Of a stretch of DNA of 64,000 nt, positions 23,821-35,530 are shown in pieces (positions within the stretch are counted from its first letter, which is position 1; each line of letters starts with the position of its first letter). The DNA lies in the NCBI GenBank assembly GCA_032871835.1, contig CM065295.1, positions 65,469,687 to 65,533,686 on the forward strand. The letters are read 5' to 3'. The notes beneath the pieces are model-generated. The model made no database searches. It saw only the letters and a list, made by a program, of their open reading frames with translations, and had not been told where the DNA came from. The stretch is from Dipteronia dyeriana. Lineage: Eukaryota > Streptophyta > Magnoliopsida > Sapindales > Sapindaceae. The translations under genes and the position numbers were made by a program.

Positions 23821-23825
23821 AACTT

Positions 23826-24069
23826 CATCGTCTCCATCGCCGCAGATGAAGATCCCAATCGCCGATTATCCGTGATAATAGCCTTTGTTTATTCCAGCCT
23901 ATCGCAACGAAAAATCTAGATCTAGAAATTGTAAAGTTTGCTTCATTCAAGCATTTTCTTAAACATCAAGCATACCTACATATCGTTTCACAAATATCTA
24001 AAGGAATATGATCAAAATGCAAGTGGTAAAATTCTAAGGGTTTGATATGCCAAAGTGCAACATAAAGAT
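23826..24069. other. Short spacer
   Basis: No gene recognised. It begins with catcgtctccatcgccg, the inverted partner of 22085-22096. Confidence 0.4.
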
Positions 24070-24389
24070 GGTGCACTGTACATACTTAACAGACATGTCA
24101 CTTACAAGAGACATGTCTTATGGTGGATGTAAATGACTGTCCAAGAGAAGAGTTGTCATGACAACAAATAGCAACCATGAACCGTCACCAGAAGGTTTAT
24201 AAATAAACTTGTGACAAACCGTTCAATTGTACTCTAACGAGTAATGAGACTTTGGAATACAACTCCAACCAGAGAACGCTCTAGGAAATCACTCAGTTCA
24301 GCTCTATTCGTGTGATTATAATAAGAGTGTTACGCATGCAACCATTAGCCTCATAACAATGTTATAAAGATTATTTTCTCAAATTCCAA
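24070..24389 (+). repeat. Copia 5' LTR fragment
   Basis: A plus-strand LTR-like segment with a TATA box at 24198-24205 (tataaata) ends CA at 24387-24388, one base before a primer-binding site. The left end is a guess (a TGTACATAC start near 24077). No coding sequence follows, so this is an LTR stub of an otherwise lost element. Confidence 0.5.
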
Positions 24390-24407
24390 TGTTATCAGAG
24401 CTAGGTT
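24390..24407 (+). promoter_or_regulatory. Initiator-Met tRNA primer binding site
   Basis: TGTTATCAGAGCTAGGTT differs from the usual TGGTATCAGAGCCAGGTT at two positions and sits one base after the LTR end. Confidence 0.65.
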
Positions 24408-24790
24408 ACCAAAATGCATGGTCATTCATTTTTCGAGTCGGAGAATTTTTGAAATAAAGATAGAATTTGGAAATATTGAGTTCATAGAGAACAAAAACAG
24501 AAAATTTGGAGATCGGGAAAGCCGTTTCTAGGATTTACAAATGAAGATTAAACATAATATACAGGATTTTCACAGCGGGTAAAGTTCATGTGCTAGGCAG
24601 ATCCGCACCAGATAAGTTCAAATTGGTAATTCAATGTTAGATTGCATATGAAAATTCTGAAGGTAAGTGATTTAAATGATAATATAACTTAATGATGATT
24701 TTTTTTTATGGCAAACTAAAAAAATAGAGAAAACTAGAAAAAACGGTTCTCTTGGACGAACCTCTCTACACATGGAGGGTAAGACTCCAT
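24408..24790. other. Spacer, nothing recognised
   Basis: No ORF or known element beyond the primer site. A T-run is present at about 24701. Confidence 0.4.
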
Positions 24791-25150
24791 CTAGAAGTGG
24801 TATTCAACAAGTGACAAACCATGTTTAGAAAGGTTATGGGTAACCCTATTCACTTTCCTAGAAGCATAAACAATCACAAAACCCGTAGCAGTTTGAAGTA
24901 GATCTCTAATATCCCAAATTATAAGGCCAAAATATGCTGCAATCTCCAGCTTAGAATTAATGTAGTTAACAACCCATTGGGCGTCATATTCGATTATCAA
25001 TGGAAGAAGACCATAATTCATTGAAAATTGGAGGCCCTTAAATATTACCAAAGCCTCTGTAACCTGAGGGGTAACATTAGCCATCAAACGTTGGGCGAAG
25101 AAGCCAACACCTTGCTAGAATAATCTCGAATCACCATACTCAATCCCACG
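24791..25150 (-). pseudogene. RNase H-like (RVT_3) fragment, LINE-derived
   Basis: The open piece 24791-25087 reads TEALVIFKGLQFSMNYGLLP, LIIEYDAQWVVNYINSK, and ends VIVYASRKVNRVTHNLSKHG. This is the C-terminal RNase H-like domain found in plant LINE polyproteins and related proteins. Upstream, after a frame break, the minus strand gives GLSMVIRDYSSKVLASS (to about 25150), the first strand of the same fold. No neighbouring RT was found. It is a decayed fragment. Confidence 0.7.
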
Positions 25151-25167
25151 TGAGTAGAATCAAGAGT

Positions 25168-25863
25168 TGTTAGGTTTTTAAGTCATTTTGGCATAATTTC
25201 ATAGCAAAACGATATTTCTATTATATTGATTAGCTGTCTAGGTTCAGGATATTCAAGCTTCAAAGAAAGAACGATAACTCATCAAACAAAGAGAAGTCTT
25301 TAAGAGGAACAAGCTTTGTTGTATATATAAGGTATATCTTGACCTCAATTCTCTTGCAAGGTGTTTTAGGCACACACATACACATTGCATAACATTTGTG
25401 TTCCTATATCGTTTTGCCCAATTGGTATAACACATAAACACATAAACACACATATTATTGTATGCACATGCATTAGATTTAAATTGACAACTTTTGTAAA
25501 CATGCATGTTCTAGGACTACTTCTAGGAAATAACATACTTATATATATTCTTATATTTGTTTGTTTGTATTTTATTGATATCGGACTTGAATGTGGTCTC
25601 ATATTTTTCTCTATTGAGTTCCAAACATTTTGGTTACTCATTCATTAGTTTTTTAGTTCTGAGTTGGAAGTTACGAAACTTTGTTTGTGTTTTTCATGTA
25701 CGGTTTTTGTTCTTGTATATCGAGTTGAATTCTAAGTTTTTGATCAAATTTTAATAGACATCCATACCCATAAGAGAGTTAGGGCTCATAATCTGCAAAA
25801 AGATTAAAATTCCAAATTCTAAGGCCGAAGAACGATCAAAGAATACGAGAGGAGCGCGAGGGA
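25168..25863 (+). repeat. Left arm of a long LTR inverted repeat
   Basis: This arm begins TGTTAGGTTTTTAAGTCAT and matches the reverse complement of 26761-27444 over about 690 bp with scattered differences (for example the shared cacatgcattagatttaaat and ttattgatatcggacttgaa blocks). It corresponds to the first part of the LTR described at 25870-27444, in the opposite orientation. ORFs on either strand here are by-products. Confidence 0.8.
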
Positions 25864-25869
25864 AGATAT

Positions 25870-27444
25870 TGTTTCTATGCAATTCTAATCAATAGACAAA
25901 TAAATCTTGGATATTGTTCATGCAAACTAAAGTTTGAATCAAAACATATTCATTAAGCATATATCCATGATTTTAGAACTAAAACAAAAAATGTTAGAAT
26001 CACAAGATATGATCAACGAATCACTCTAGCAAATATTTTGAGCACTTATTTACAAAATATTCAATTAAATTTCAAAATGCTCTAAATATGAAATTAAATG
26101 TGCTAATCATAAATATACTTAACTAAAGAGTCCTATCATATGTAAAGGCTGTCAATCATCACGATAAAATCAATTAACACAAAAATTGCCCTAGATTATA
26201 AGCTAGTCACAATACAACTCCCAAACATGTGAAATTTTATATTTGAGAAAACCTAAATCACATTTAAGTTTCTAATTAGAAAAATCTAGCTTATAATTGA
26301 AGTTTTTATCTTATAATAACATTTTTTTCAAGCAATATACACTAAAATAAGAAGAAGACCCAAGGTATTTGAGTATTAGAAAGCTTAAAACACAAAAGAT
26401 AAACAAATACCTTGTCAATTTGAGTGCAGACATGAAATTGATGTAGAACACCAAAATACGAATAATGCATAGAGAAGATAGAAAACTTCAAAACAGATTC
26501 TCTCCTTTTTGAATCACTCAATTTCGGTAAGAAATGAGTAAGATATTAAGATTTGAAGTTGAGAGAAAAAAAAATCCTACAAAAGTCTTCTTGAAATGAA
26601 AAATTAGAAGGAGAGAGTATTTAAAATAGAGAAATGAGGGAATCATATGTGTCATTGGATGGGGCAATGGGTTAGAGAGTGTGGCATGCCACATCTCTTT
26701 TCCCGTTGAGGCCACGCGTCTCCACGGGAGTGGTATGCTTGTGGCACTTTGCCACTCCTTTCTCCCTCGCACACCTCTAGCATTCTTCGACCGTATTTCA
26801 GCATTCGAACTCCAATTTCGAATCCATTTTCAGATTTCAAACTGAGACTCTCTCACGAATATAGATGTCTACGAAACTTTAACCAAAAATATGGAAATTG
26901 ACTCGATACACAATGATGAAAACCATGCACGTTAAACACATAGAAAGTTTCGTAACTTCCACTCGAAACTCAAAAACTAATGAATGATTAATCGAATTGT
27001 TCAGAACTCAATAAGGAACAATATGAGAACATTTTCAAGTCCGAAATCAATAAAACACAAACAAAAAAATACATGAACACACTAGTATGCCAATTTCTAG
27101 AGATAGTCCTAGAACATACATTTTTATAAAATTTATCAATTTAAATCTAATGCATGTGCATACAATAATAAGTGTGTTTATGTGTTATAACCATTGAGCA
27201 CAACGATGTAGGGACACAAATGTTATGGAATGTTTGTGTGTGACTAAATGCCTTGCAAGAGGAATGAGGTCTAGATATACCTTTGATATGCAACAAAGCT
27301 TGTTCGTCTTGACGACTTTTGTTTGCTTGATGAGTTGCCAATCTTCTTTGAAACTCCAATAACCATGAACCTAGACAACTAGTCAATACAAAGAAAATAT
27401 TGTTTTGATACTGAATTATGCCAACATGACTAAAAAACCTAACA
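25870..27444 (-). repeat. Minus-strand LTR, about 1.57 kb
   Basis: On the minus strand it starts TGTTAGGTTTTTTAGTCATG at 27444, directly after a polypurine tract (AAATGGGGAGAT), and could end GCATAGAAACA at 25870. A TATA-like ATTTTAAATA lies near 26620. Its first 690 nt are the right arm of the inverted repeat. Taken as the 3' LTR of the element whose interior lies to the right. Confidence 0.6.
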
Positions 27445-27458
27445 ATCTCCCCATTTGG
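27445..27458 (-). promoter_or_regulatory. Polypurine tract
   Basis: The minus strand reads CCAAATGGGGAGAT immediately before TGTTAGG, the standard position for a 3' LTR. Confidence 0.7.
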
Positions 27459-28089
27459 AAAATTCCATGTCAAAACACCTATACAAATATCTAAACATAC
27501 AAGATGAAGATTGTTCACAAACACACCCTCACATTATAATGAGTTTGTATAACCTAGACTAATCTTTAACAAGTCTTGAACTTCTACATTTGATCATCTT
27601 TTGATGTCACCTAAAATCAACTTGAAGAACAATGCATATACAAGAGAATATATATGGCAATATACATACGTGACAAGAATAAAGCAATAAAGTTCAAATG
27701 CATACATGTATTCTCCCCTTTAATACATGAATAATATCCATAAAAAAATATCTCATTCGAGTTATTACATGCCATAAGAAGTTCAAAAAACACGAGATAC
27801 CAATTAAAATATATATATATATATACTAAAAATAAATACTAAGATAAGATAAAGATAAGCAAAATCTAGTATCATACTTCTCCCTCTTTTTGCCATGAAA
27901 TAAGCCATAAGGAAAAAAAAAATACCTCAAGATCACATAAGTCTTTGATAGCCACTTGTGCCACCAAAGAATGTTGAACGATTTGTTGATCTCATTTAAT
28001 GCTTGGAGGTGGATGCCTTGCTTGAAGAAATACTTTCTTCCAAGCCATTGATCTTTACATCTTGTTGAATCACGATCCTATTTAGCTCA
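27459..28089 (-). other. Non-coding interior of the minus-strand LTR element
   Basis: No gene is seen. A (TA)n stretch occurs at about 27811-27824. The sequence lies between the ORF remnant to the right and the polypurine tract. Confidence 0.5.
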
Positions 28090-29080
28090 TCTATCTTCTT
28101 CCTTGATTCCACGAGCTTCTTTTGCATTTGTATGGTCTAATATAGAAGATAGGTTGTGCTTGATACATTGCTTGACTCTTGAGTATCACCAAAAAGTCTA
28201 AATGTATCATTAGATCTACTCTTACTTTTGTATGACATATAAGCCACACGTTTTCACTAAACTTCTCCAATGATGGTAAAAGAACATCTCCATCTAGCTT
28301 TTCAACATCTAAAGTCATACACAAGTGAGTGATAAAGCCTTGAAAAGCTTGCTTTTTGTCCAACCTAGTTGTACAAGCTAAGCTTTCTATATGTTCCATT
28401 AAGATCTCTCCAAGGTTTATAGGCTTGTGAGTCACCAAGGCATAAACAATCTTGATCTTTTCCTTGTTCAATTCGGTTGCATTTGATAAAGGTATAATAT
28501 TTGCACAAACAAAAAAAAATGCCAAAATGCACTCACTTTGGTCAACTCATTTTGACAAATGAAAGCACACTTATCCCAATCAAAATCATTGTCTTCACAA
28601 AGAGTTCTCCCCATTTCAATAAAATGCTCCATATTTTCAACATCAAAAAAGTCCAATGAAATATTAGTGGGAAGCCTAAGAAAATTGTTGATATTTTCTA
28701 GGAAATATCTAAAGACAGTACCTCCCACATTCATCAAGGCATTTCTAAGGGTTATGCTATGCTTATACTCATGGTAGAACTCTATAACCATATTATCATT
28801 AACAACACCAAGAATATTAATCTATGCTTCCCAATGCCTATCAATAATGATTTGATGAACATAAGATCCTCTACAATCACATAAATCTACATCTCTTTCA
28901 AGACTAAGCTTTTTAGTTCCCATCACACCTAATGGATTCAATCTATGGTTCTTGGATTTCTTAGACGTTGATGGGGTAGATTTTTGTTTTCCTAGGATTT
29001 TTAGGGTTACCAAGTCCAGTTGATTTAGATCTTCCCATAGCTTGAATAGAAAAATAACTAACACAACAATAAAGATGAGT
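28090..29080 (-). pseudogene. Plant transposon protein-like ORF (Transposase_32-like), broken
   Basis: Three minus-strand pieces join in order. The N-terminal part (to 28825) has TPSTSKKSKNHR and DLCDCRGSYVHQIIIDRHWE; a stop at 28822-28824 follows in frame. Next (28468-28791) comes MVIEFYHEYKHSITLRNALM, then INNFLRLPTNI. After a frameshift at an A-run near 28505-28515 comes IIPLSNATELNKEK, IVYALVTHKPINLGEIL, and AFQGFITHLCM. This pattern (EFY, a rare NNFLRLP, a late ALVTHKPINLGEI block) matches the putative plant transposon protein domain seen in non-autonomous LTR elements. The function of that domain is unknown. The family call is by recognition only. Confidence 0.55.
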
Positions 29081-29205
29081 GGAAATGGCAAAAACAAGTT
29101 AGTAAACAAAAAAAAAAGGAATATAACAAAATAATGACTCACAATGCAAAAATAAGAAATATGAGATAGGTACCATGCATTATTAAGATTCAATATTTTA
29201 AACAA

Positions 29206-30653
29206 ACAAACATGCCAATATCTATAAAATCAAATTATGTGAACATATCATAAAAGAGACAAGTTTTATTAAACAATGTTCCCCCATAATAAATGTTTTA
29301 TCTAAGATCAAGATAGAATATTGTTCACAATGATTTAATCAAGAAATTTTAAAGAAATTCAACAAAAGCTCCACAAACTATGAGAGACAAATCAAGATTT
29401 TCATTCACTCTCATAATTCATCTAAAATTGCTAACAAATCAAGTACACTTTAAAGCAAAACAAGTGTGTGTGTGTGTGTGTGTGTGTGTGAATTTGCTTC
29501 AAGCATATGTAAAAGAGTAACTGGATCATCAACATGCAAACTATATCAACATATATTCATCTTTAGTTTTTCCATTCAAGGTCAAACTGATATCATCTGG
29601 AATATTTGTTTTAAGATAATATCTCTTAACATATGAGCATGTATGTGCATGTGACTCGTCAACCCATTTCTGTTTTTCAACCCGAGCAATTATAATTTTC
29701 AACTATACTTTTTAAAGCTTTTTTGAAGATTGAATCAAAGATTTTTTTTATTGATTCTTTTCAACACTTCTTTGATTTTTTTTTATATATAATACTTCAT
29801 GAATACTTTCACTCTTCATATTGGTATAGCCTTTTTCTACATTGAGCCGCTGCACAACCAATACGTGTAGTATTTTTCATGAAGATGCTCATTGAGTTCT
29901 ATATAGTTGTCGAAGCAAAATGGATATTAACCATTGATTATTTTTCAATTACTATTCAAAAGACTACTAGGTGCATCCATAACTTACATATTTTCAAACT
30001 CAACTTACTCAAACAAGACATATACGAGAAGCAATATGTGCACTTTTAAAAATTGAGTATTAAGGCTTAAAAACGCATAATCTAAAAGTAATACAAATAG
30101 ATTTAATAAAGATCGTTACTTCTCAAGAGAGTAGCTTTCAAAGTTTCAAAGAATATGAAACTCATAATTTTCAAAGATGCCACTCCAGGTTTTATCTCAA
30201 TGGTCAATATCTCCTCCACAATCCTTAACTTACTACAAAAGAATTGCTCATGTATCAGGTCAAAATCAATATAAAGCATAACCATAAATAGACAACAGTA
30301 GAATCACCTAAACTTTATTAGAAGTAAACAAATGCAGAAGAAAGCCGTCTCATGCACATCACATCAACATGCATGCATCACTTTAAAAAGTACAAAAAAT
30401 AATTCATGCATTATGTAAAAGATCTGTAGATGACAACTATTAATGAGAACCATATATATCTTAAACTAGCTCTCTAAAATAACATGCCACATGATGGCAT
30501 GCACACATAGAGTTGAACAGAAGAAATAAAAGGCAAGCTTTAGAGTAAAGATATCGTGGCGGCAAGCTTTTTCATCAATGTAAAGCTTTCTCCCTTTTTA
30601 TAAGCTCTATTTGGCTTGTTTGTCTTCAAGACAACCAGTTGTTGGCATGTTTT
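29206..30653. other. AT-rich non-coding DNA
   Basis: No gene recognised. It contains a (GT)n microsatellite (29464-29490). Probably leader and 5' part of the minus-strand LTR element, but no intact 5' LTR was found. Confidence 0.45.
29464..29490. repeat. (GT)n microsatellite
   Basis: Twenty-seven bp of perfect GT dinucleotide repeats. Confidence 0.95.
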
Positions 30654-30738
30654 CCCAAGAAAATAATGAATGAGTAACAAAACTGTTTGGAACGCAACAA
30701 GAAAAAATATGAGAACATATTTAAGTCCGAAATCAATG
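30654..30738. repeat. Short LTR fragment
   Basis: About 85 bp (aatgaatgagtaac ... aagtccgaaatcaatga) match the LTR at 26979-27050 in the same orientation and the 25.56-25.65 kb arm inverted. The similarity stops where the LINE-like sequence begins. Confidence 0.65.
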
Positions 30739-31450
30739 ATGGTTTCGTTTAGTGATCAGGTGCGGGTTTATAGAAAGTGGCTATCCATGCAGTGGTTTGA
30801 AGTGTGTAGTTCGTCCGTAACCAGTGGATTTAAGGACAAGGCGGTGGATTTTATATTTGTTTTGTCTTTGGTTTGGCATGTGGTTTCTAACGATAACCGT
30901 TTGGAGATTGGGTGTAAGTGTAATTGCGTGGATGATCTTTCGATTCTTCGATGCTTTGGTCTTTGTGGTTGCCCGGCTAAGGCTCTGGTTTTCAAGAGTG
31001 TGTTTTTGTTGCCTCCAACTCCTAGTTGGATCAAATTTAATATGGAAGGTCCCGCCTTGAGTTCTCAAGCATTGGGTGTTTTAGGGGCATCTTCCATAAT
31101 TGTGGAGCTTTTGTGAAGGGTTGTTTTGTTGTCCATCTTAGTCAGGTTTTTATGTTTGAAGCTGAGTTTCTTACGAAGTTGATGGCCATTAATTATGCTT
31201 GGAAGTACAGGTGTCATCAGATCTGGTTTGAGAGTTACTCTTCTCATGTGATTCAACTGCTTTCTACTCGCTTAGAGCGGGTTCTTTGGTGAGTTCTGCA
31301 GGCTTGGCAGCGATGTTTCTATTAGATTTCATAAATGGAGTTTCAAGTGTCTCATATTTTTTGGGAATGGAATAAAGTTGCAAACGCTCTTTCTATGCAT
31401 TCTTTAGGGCCGGAGACTGATGCTTGGTGGTTCTTCACCCCGTCTTTTTG
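30739..31450 (+). pseudogene. LINE-derived RNase H-like (RVT_3) fragment
   Basis: The plus strand contains PPTPSWIKFNMEGPALSS (start of the RNase H-like domain, with the usual DG reading EG), then after a frame change near 31090 a region resembling VFMFEAEFLTKLMAINYAW and IWFESYSSHVIQLLS, where the catalytic Asp of FESDS is Tyr. A stop at 31114-31116 ends the first open piece. It is of the same general family as 24791-25150 and 56747-57432. A decayed fragment. Confidence 0.6.
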
Positions 31451-31799
31451 CTCTTTATTGGTTGGCAATGACTGTATAGGTCGAGAGTCATTTCGATTTT
31501 CCTGATGTTTTCAGTTTCTGTTTGGTGTGGCCTGCGTGTCACTGTTTTGGTTGGGGTTGTTTCCCTTGGTTTTTGTGTCTTTTTGGTCTTTGTTACTCTT
31601 TATTATTTTCTTTTCTCATTTATATAGATGGATATTGTCTAAGGGTTTTTTAGCATATAATCGTTTGTGATATTTTTTCTCCTTAGGTCGGTTCAATTTT
31701 TTTTAAAAATATGTATATATTGATTTCTTTGAAGATAAATTTCACGTTAAATTATGAAATGGTGGGTGGTTAGCGTCCAGTAGTGAACCTAGATCTATT

Positions 31800-33447
31800 A
31801 TGCATGATGAAGTTGAGTTAGAACCAAGGAGTACAAAGGCCCGAACCTCCAAAGATTTTTGGCCTGATTTTTATGCCAAAACCTTAGAAAAAGATCCTAA
31901 TTCTTTCTAAGAAGCATGGACTTCCTTGGATGCTGACTTGTGGCAAGAAGCAATTAGTGATGAAATGGACTCGCTAGAGTCTAATGAAACTTGGCACTTA
32001 GCAGACCTTCCAGTTGGTTGTAAGACAATAGGTTGTAAGTGGATTCTTAAGAAAAAAATTGAAACATGATGGATCAATTGAAAAATACAAGGCCCAGGTA
32101 GTGGCCAAGAGTTACAGGCAAAGAGAAAATGTAGATTTCTTTGATACTTATTCACCGGTAACTAGAATAAAATCAATTATAGTAAGTAGCTTTGTATGGT
32201 TTAGTTATACATCAAATGGATGTTCAAAATTCTTTTTTGAATGGTGAATTATAAGAAGAGATTTACATGGACCAACCTAAAGGATTTGTAATTCCTAGAC
32301 AAGAGAACAAAGTATGTAAGTTAGTTAAGTCTCTCTATGTAGTTAAACAAGTATCTAAACAACGGCATGAGAAGTTTTATAATCTAGTCATCTTGAATGA
32401 TTTTAGAATAAATGAAAGTAACAAGTGCATTTACTATAAATCTGAGAATGATGTTTGCACTGTTATTTGTTTATATGTGGATAACTTGCTTATTTTTTAC
32501 TCAAATACTCATGATGTGAATGTTGCTAAATGTTTATCGACTGCTAACTTTGCAGTGAAAGATTTAGGTGAAGCTATTGTAATCCTGAGTATAAAAGTAA
32601 CTATGTCAAAAAAATAAAGGGAATTTCTTTTGATCAATCTCATTATATTGAAAAAATTCTAAAGAAATATAATTACTTTGACTATAAACTTGCATGAACT
32701 CCATATGATCCTAATGTAAAGTTGTTCAAGAACACTAGCAACATTGTTAGGTAAAATAAGTATGCGAGCATCATTTATAGACTTCGTTATGCTTCTGATT
32801 GCACTATGCCTGATATAACTTATTTTGTGGGAATAATATATAGGTTTACTAGTAGACCTGTTAATGAGCATTGGCGTGCTCTTGCGAGAGTAATGTGTTA
32901 TCTCAAGAGAACACTGAACCTCATATTACATTATGGAAAATTTCCTGTAGTACTTGAAGGTTACATAATGCTGGCTTGAATACTCTTTATAATGATTCCA
33001 AGGCCACTAATGGATATATTTTTAGTATCGATGCAGGTACAATATCATGGAAGTTTAAGAAACATACTATTTTGGCTCAATCAACGATGGAGTCAGAAAT
33101 GATAGCACTAGCTACTGCTAGTAAGAAAACGGATTGGTTGAGAAATCTGTTATCAGATGCCTCTTTATGGGAGAAACTGATACCAACAGTCCTTATTCTT
33201 TGTGATAGTACCGCGGCTTTTGCAAAAGTCCAGAACTATTATTATAATGGCAAGAGGCGACACATATGTCGCAAGCATAATACGGTCGAAAGAGAACTGT
33301 ACGGTGGATCATATACGTACTGGAACTATAAAAGTGGATCATGTACGGTCTGAGGAGAACTTGGTTGATTCTTTGATGAAAGGATTAGCACAAGAAAAGG
33401 TTTGGAAAACATCGAAATGGATGGGACTAAAACCCATTAATAGTTGA
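31800..33447 (+). pseudogene. Copia-3 reverse transcriptase and RNase H (broken)
   Basis: Blocks in order: WQEAISDEMDSLESNETWHL and GCKWILKKK (31945-32060), MKHDGSIEKYKAQVVAKSY and FFDTYSPVTRIKSI (32059-32200), MDQPKGFVIPRQENKVCKLV and CLYVDNLLIF (32267-32617), then RNase H SKATNGYIFSIDAGTISWK and STMESEMIALATASKKTDWL (32976-33353) and VDHVRSEENLVDSLMKGLAQ to 33447. The catalytic YVDD reads YVDN, so the second Asp is lost. Frameshifts occur near 32058, 32245 and 33290, and several stops lie between 32618 and 32975. Confidence 0.85.
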
Positions 33448-33970
33448 GTCACTTGTGATAGTAACCCAACCTATCAACTAGAGACCCCGAGAAATAGGTT
33501 CAAAGGGTAATAACAAGTCATGAAGTGATATGTGGAACCATGTTATTGTGATACGGGGTAGACACACCAAGTCCATCCCTACGGAGCATGACATCCTGAA
33601 GCGATTTAAGGTTAAGTTAGATTTAACTCTTAATGAGCTCTATACTCTATGTGGAGTTAGATACCTAGCTACAGGAGTATCAATGATAGGCTCACCTATG
33701 TGATTGGGGAAGAGAGGCCGCTTCTTATGAAATTCTTGGCAAATTTTCTAGAGTGTTCACTATACTAGGATATAAGCACGTGGTGGTAAAGTGTTGGTTT
33801 TAGAACTTAACTCTAGTATGGTTGTGTGTGTGGTATTGTCAGTGATAGAGTTCAAAACTATATGTTACTCTAGTATATACAGAAGCATCGTCACCATGTA
33901 AAGAATCAAGTAACATCTTTATTTATGCACAATCATATAAAATATTACTAGTGAACTTATTATTTTTAAA
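33448..33970 (+). other. Copia-3 3' untranslated region
   Basis: Follows the RNase H stop. It contains 'ctatcaactagagaccccgag', similar to the region after RNase H in Copia-1. No gene. Confidence 0.55.
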
Positions 33971-33983
33971 TACAAGTAGAAAT
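33971..33983 (+). promoter_or_regulatory. Polypurine-like tract of Copia-3
   Basis: tacaagtagaaat directly precedes the LTR start; a decayed form of the usual aagtgggagat. Confidence 0.5.
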
Positions 33984-34687
33984 TGTTAAAAGTGTATTTA
34001 AAAAATTTGAATTCAAAAATTGCATAACGTTTATGTTTTTTGTTCAACTATTATATTGTAATTTGTAATATGATTTTTTTTGTTGTTTTAATTATTATAA
34101 AACATTTTGATGTTGTTATCTGATAACAACTTTATTTTGTTTAAATATTATAAAAACGTTTTGTTTGAATGATGTTAACCGATAATAACTCTATTTTGTT
34201 TTAATACTATAAAGATTGGTTATTGCTAAATCAGTTTTATTTTATTTTAATGGTCAGTGTTAATTTTTTTTTCCCGGTTAGATTTTTTAATCCTATAAAT
34301 AGAGGATTTGCCTCATTCACAATATATAACATTTTAAAAAAACAAAAGCTCTCGATATATTTTTAAAATAAATTATTGAGTGTTCCTTGTTAGTATTCCG
34401 AGCAATCTTAGAAAGAGTTTGAGCATTCCAATTCTTCTTCATGCAAAGAATTTTCGAGACAAAGGTGTTTCTGGGCTATTTTATCCTGGGAACGACGTGG
34501 AAACTTTGGAAAGCAGAGGAGAGTCATGAAATGTCTTAAGGAAAGCGACATTGTCCGCGACTCAACCTCTTTTTAGGTTTTTCTATTCTAATTATATTTT
34601 GTACAATTTGAAATATTTTCCACTAACAAAATTGTTTTTAAAATAATTTTCAGCAACAATTTTTTTTTTTCTAAATACTTTCCAACA
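33984..34687 (+). repeat. Copia-3 3' LTR
   Basis: 704 bp, starts TGTTAAAAGTG and ends TTCCAACA. A TATA box (tataaata, 34294-34301) is placed as in plant LTR promoters. There is no second copy in the window to verify the borders. Confidence 0.65.
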
Positions 34688-35530
34688 CCTGTTTGTACTA
34701 GTCTTCCAAAAGATACAGATTTAATCACGAAAAGAAACAGTCAAGGCTTGTGTAAAAAAAGAATTCAAGGAATCAGGATAATATATTGAGCATAATTCTT
34801 CACATTAGAAGAGGCTTCCTAATGTATATATATATATATATATATATATGAAAGATATTGTTTTTGTACGTTAAAAAGAAAAGAGTTTAAATTAACATAA
34901 ATGATTTAACTAATCACCAAAAGTTTTTTTTTTTTTTAAGTTAGCTCCCACCAAAAATAAAATAAAACGAAAATGTGTTTTTAATAGACCTAACCGGTAG
35001 AGATATTAATAAAATTAAGTTTTGATGAAAGTTTTGATGATACAACCCGACAATGTTTCAGATTTGAATTGTCATCATATCGGCAGATGGTGTAACAAAT
35101 ATATATTCACATAATTTCATCTCATTCTCATTGATTATACAAGATAAATGCAATTAAAGGACAAACGTTATATGATATAATTAACATGTGGAGAAATTGA
35201 GATTATTGACTTGATCTCTCAAAAAAAAAATCCACAGGTGATCATTAAAAATCGATCAATAAGTGTGAAGGTGCATATATTTTGTTTACATTTTCAAAAT
35301 TAGTAACAATTTTCGCATTTTGTCTCATTTTATCTGAAAACTTATTGTAGAACATGGTAATTTCTATAAAAAAAATGTAATATGAGTTTCACACAGAATG
35401 GAATCAGAATTTCCTCCCATTGTGCTGTTTCTTATGAAGTGCAGGCTCCTGAGGTTGATCCAGACTGCAATACAAATATGTAAATATTTCAACAAATTGA
35501 AGACCAAAATACCAACAGATATCCACAAAT
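34688..35530. other. Spacer and presumed 3' UTR of the PLC-like gene
   Basis: No other gene. A (TA)n microsatellite lies at about 34821-34848. The part next to 35530 is likely the 3' UTR of the minus-strand gene; the poly(A) site is not defined. Confidence 0.5.

Larger units (their letters stand above)
31780..34687 (+). mobile_element. 5'-truncated Ty1/Copia element (Copia-3)
   Basis: Starts abruptly near 31780 within the integrase-RT linker and continues through RT and RNase H to a polypurine-like tract and a 3' LTR (33984-34687). No gag, protease, integrase or 5' LTR is present. The coding part is heavily broken. Confidence 0.85.

Noticed and set aside
25253..25754. Several small ORFs on both strands
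   Set aside because: They fall in the arms of the LTR inverted repeat and simply mirror each other; no domain is seen.
30768..31068. Minus-strand ORFs opposite the RNase H-like fragment
   Set aside because: The plus strand carries the recognisable domain; the minus frames show no family signal.
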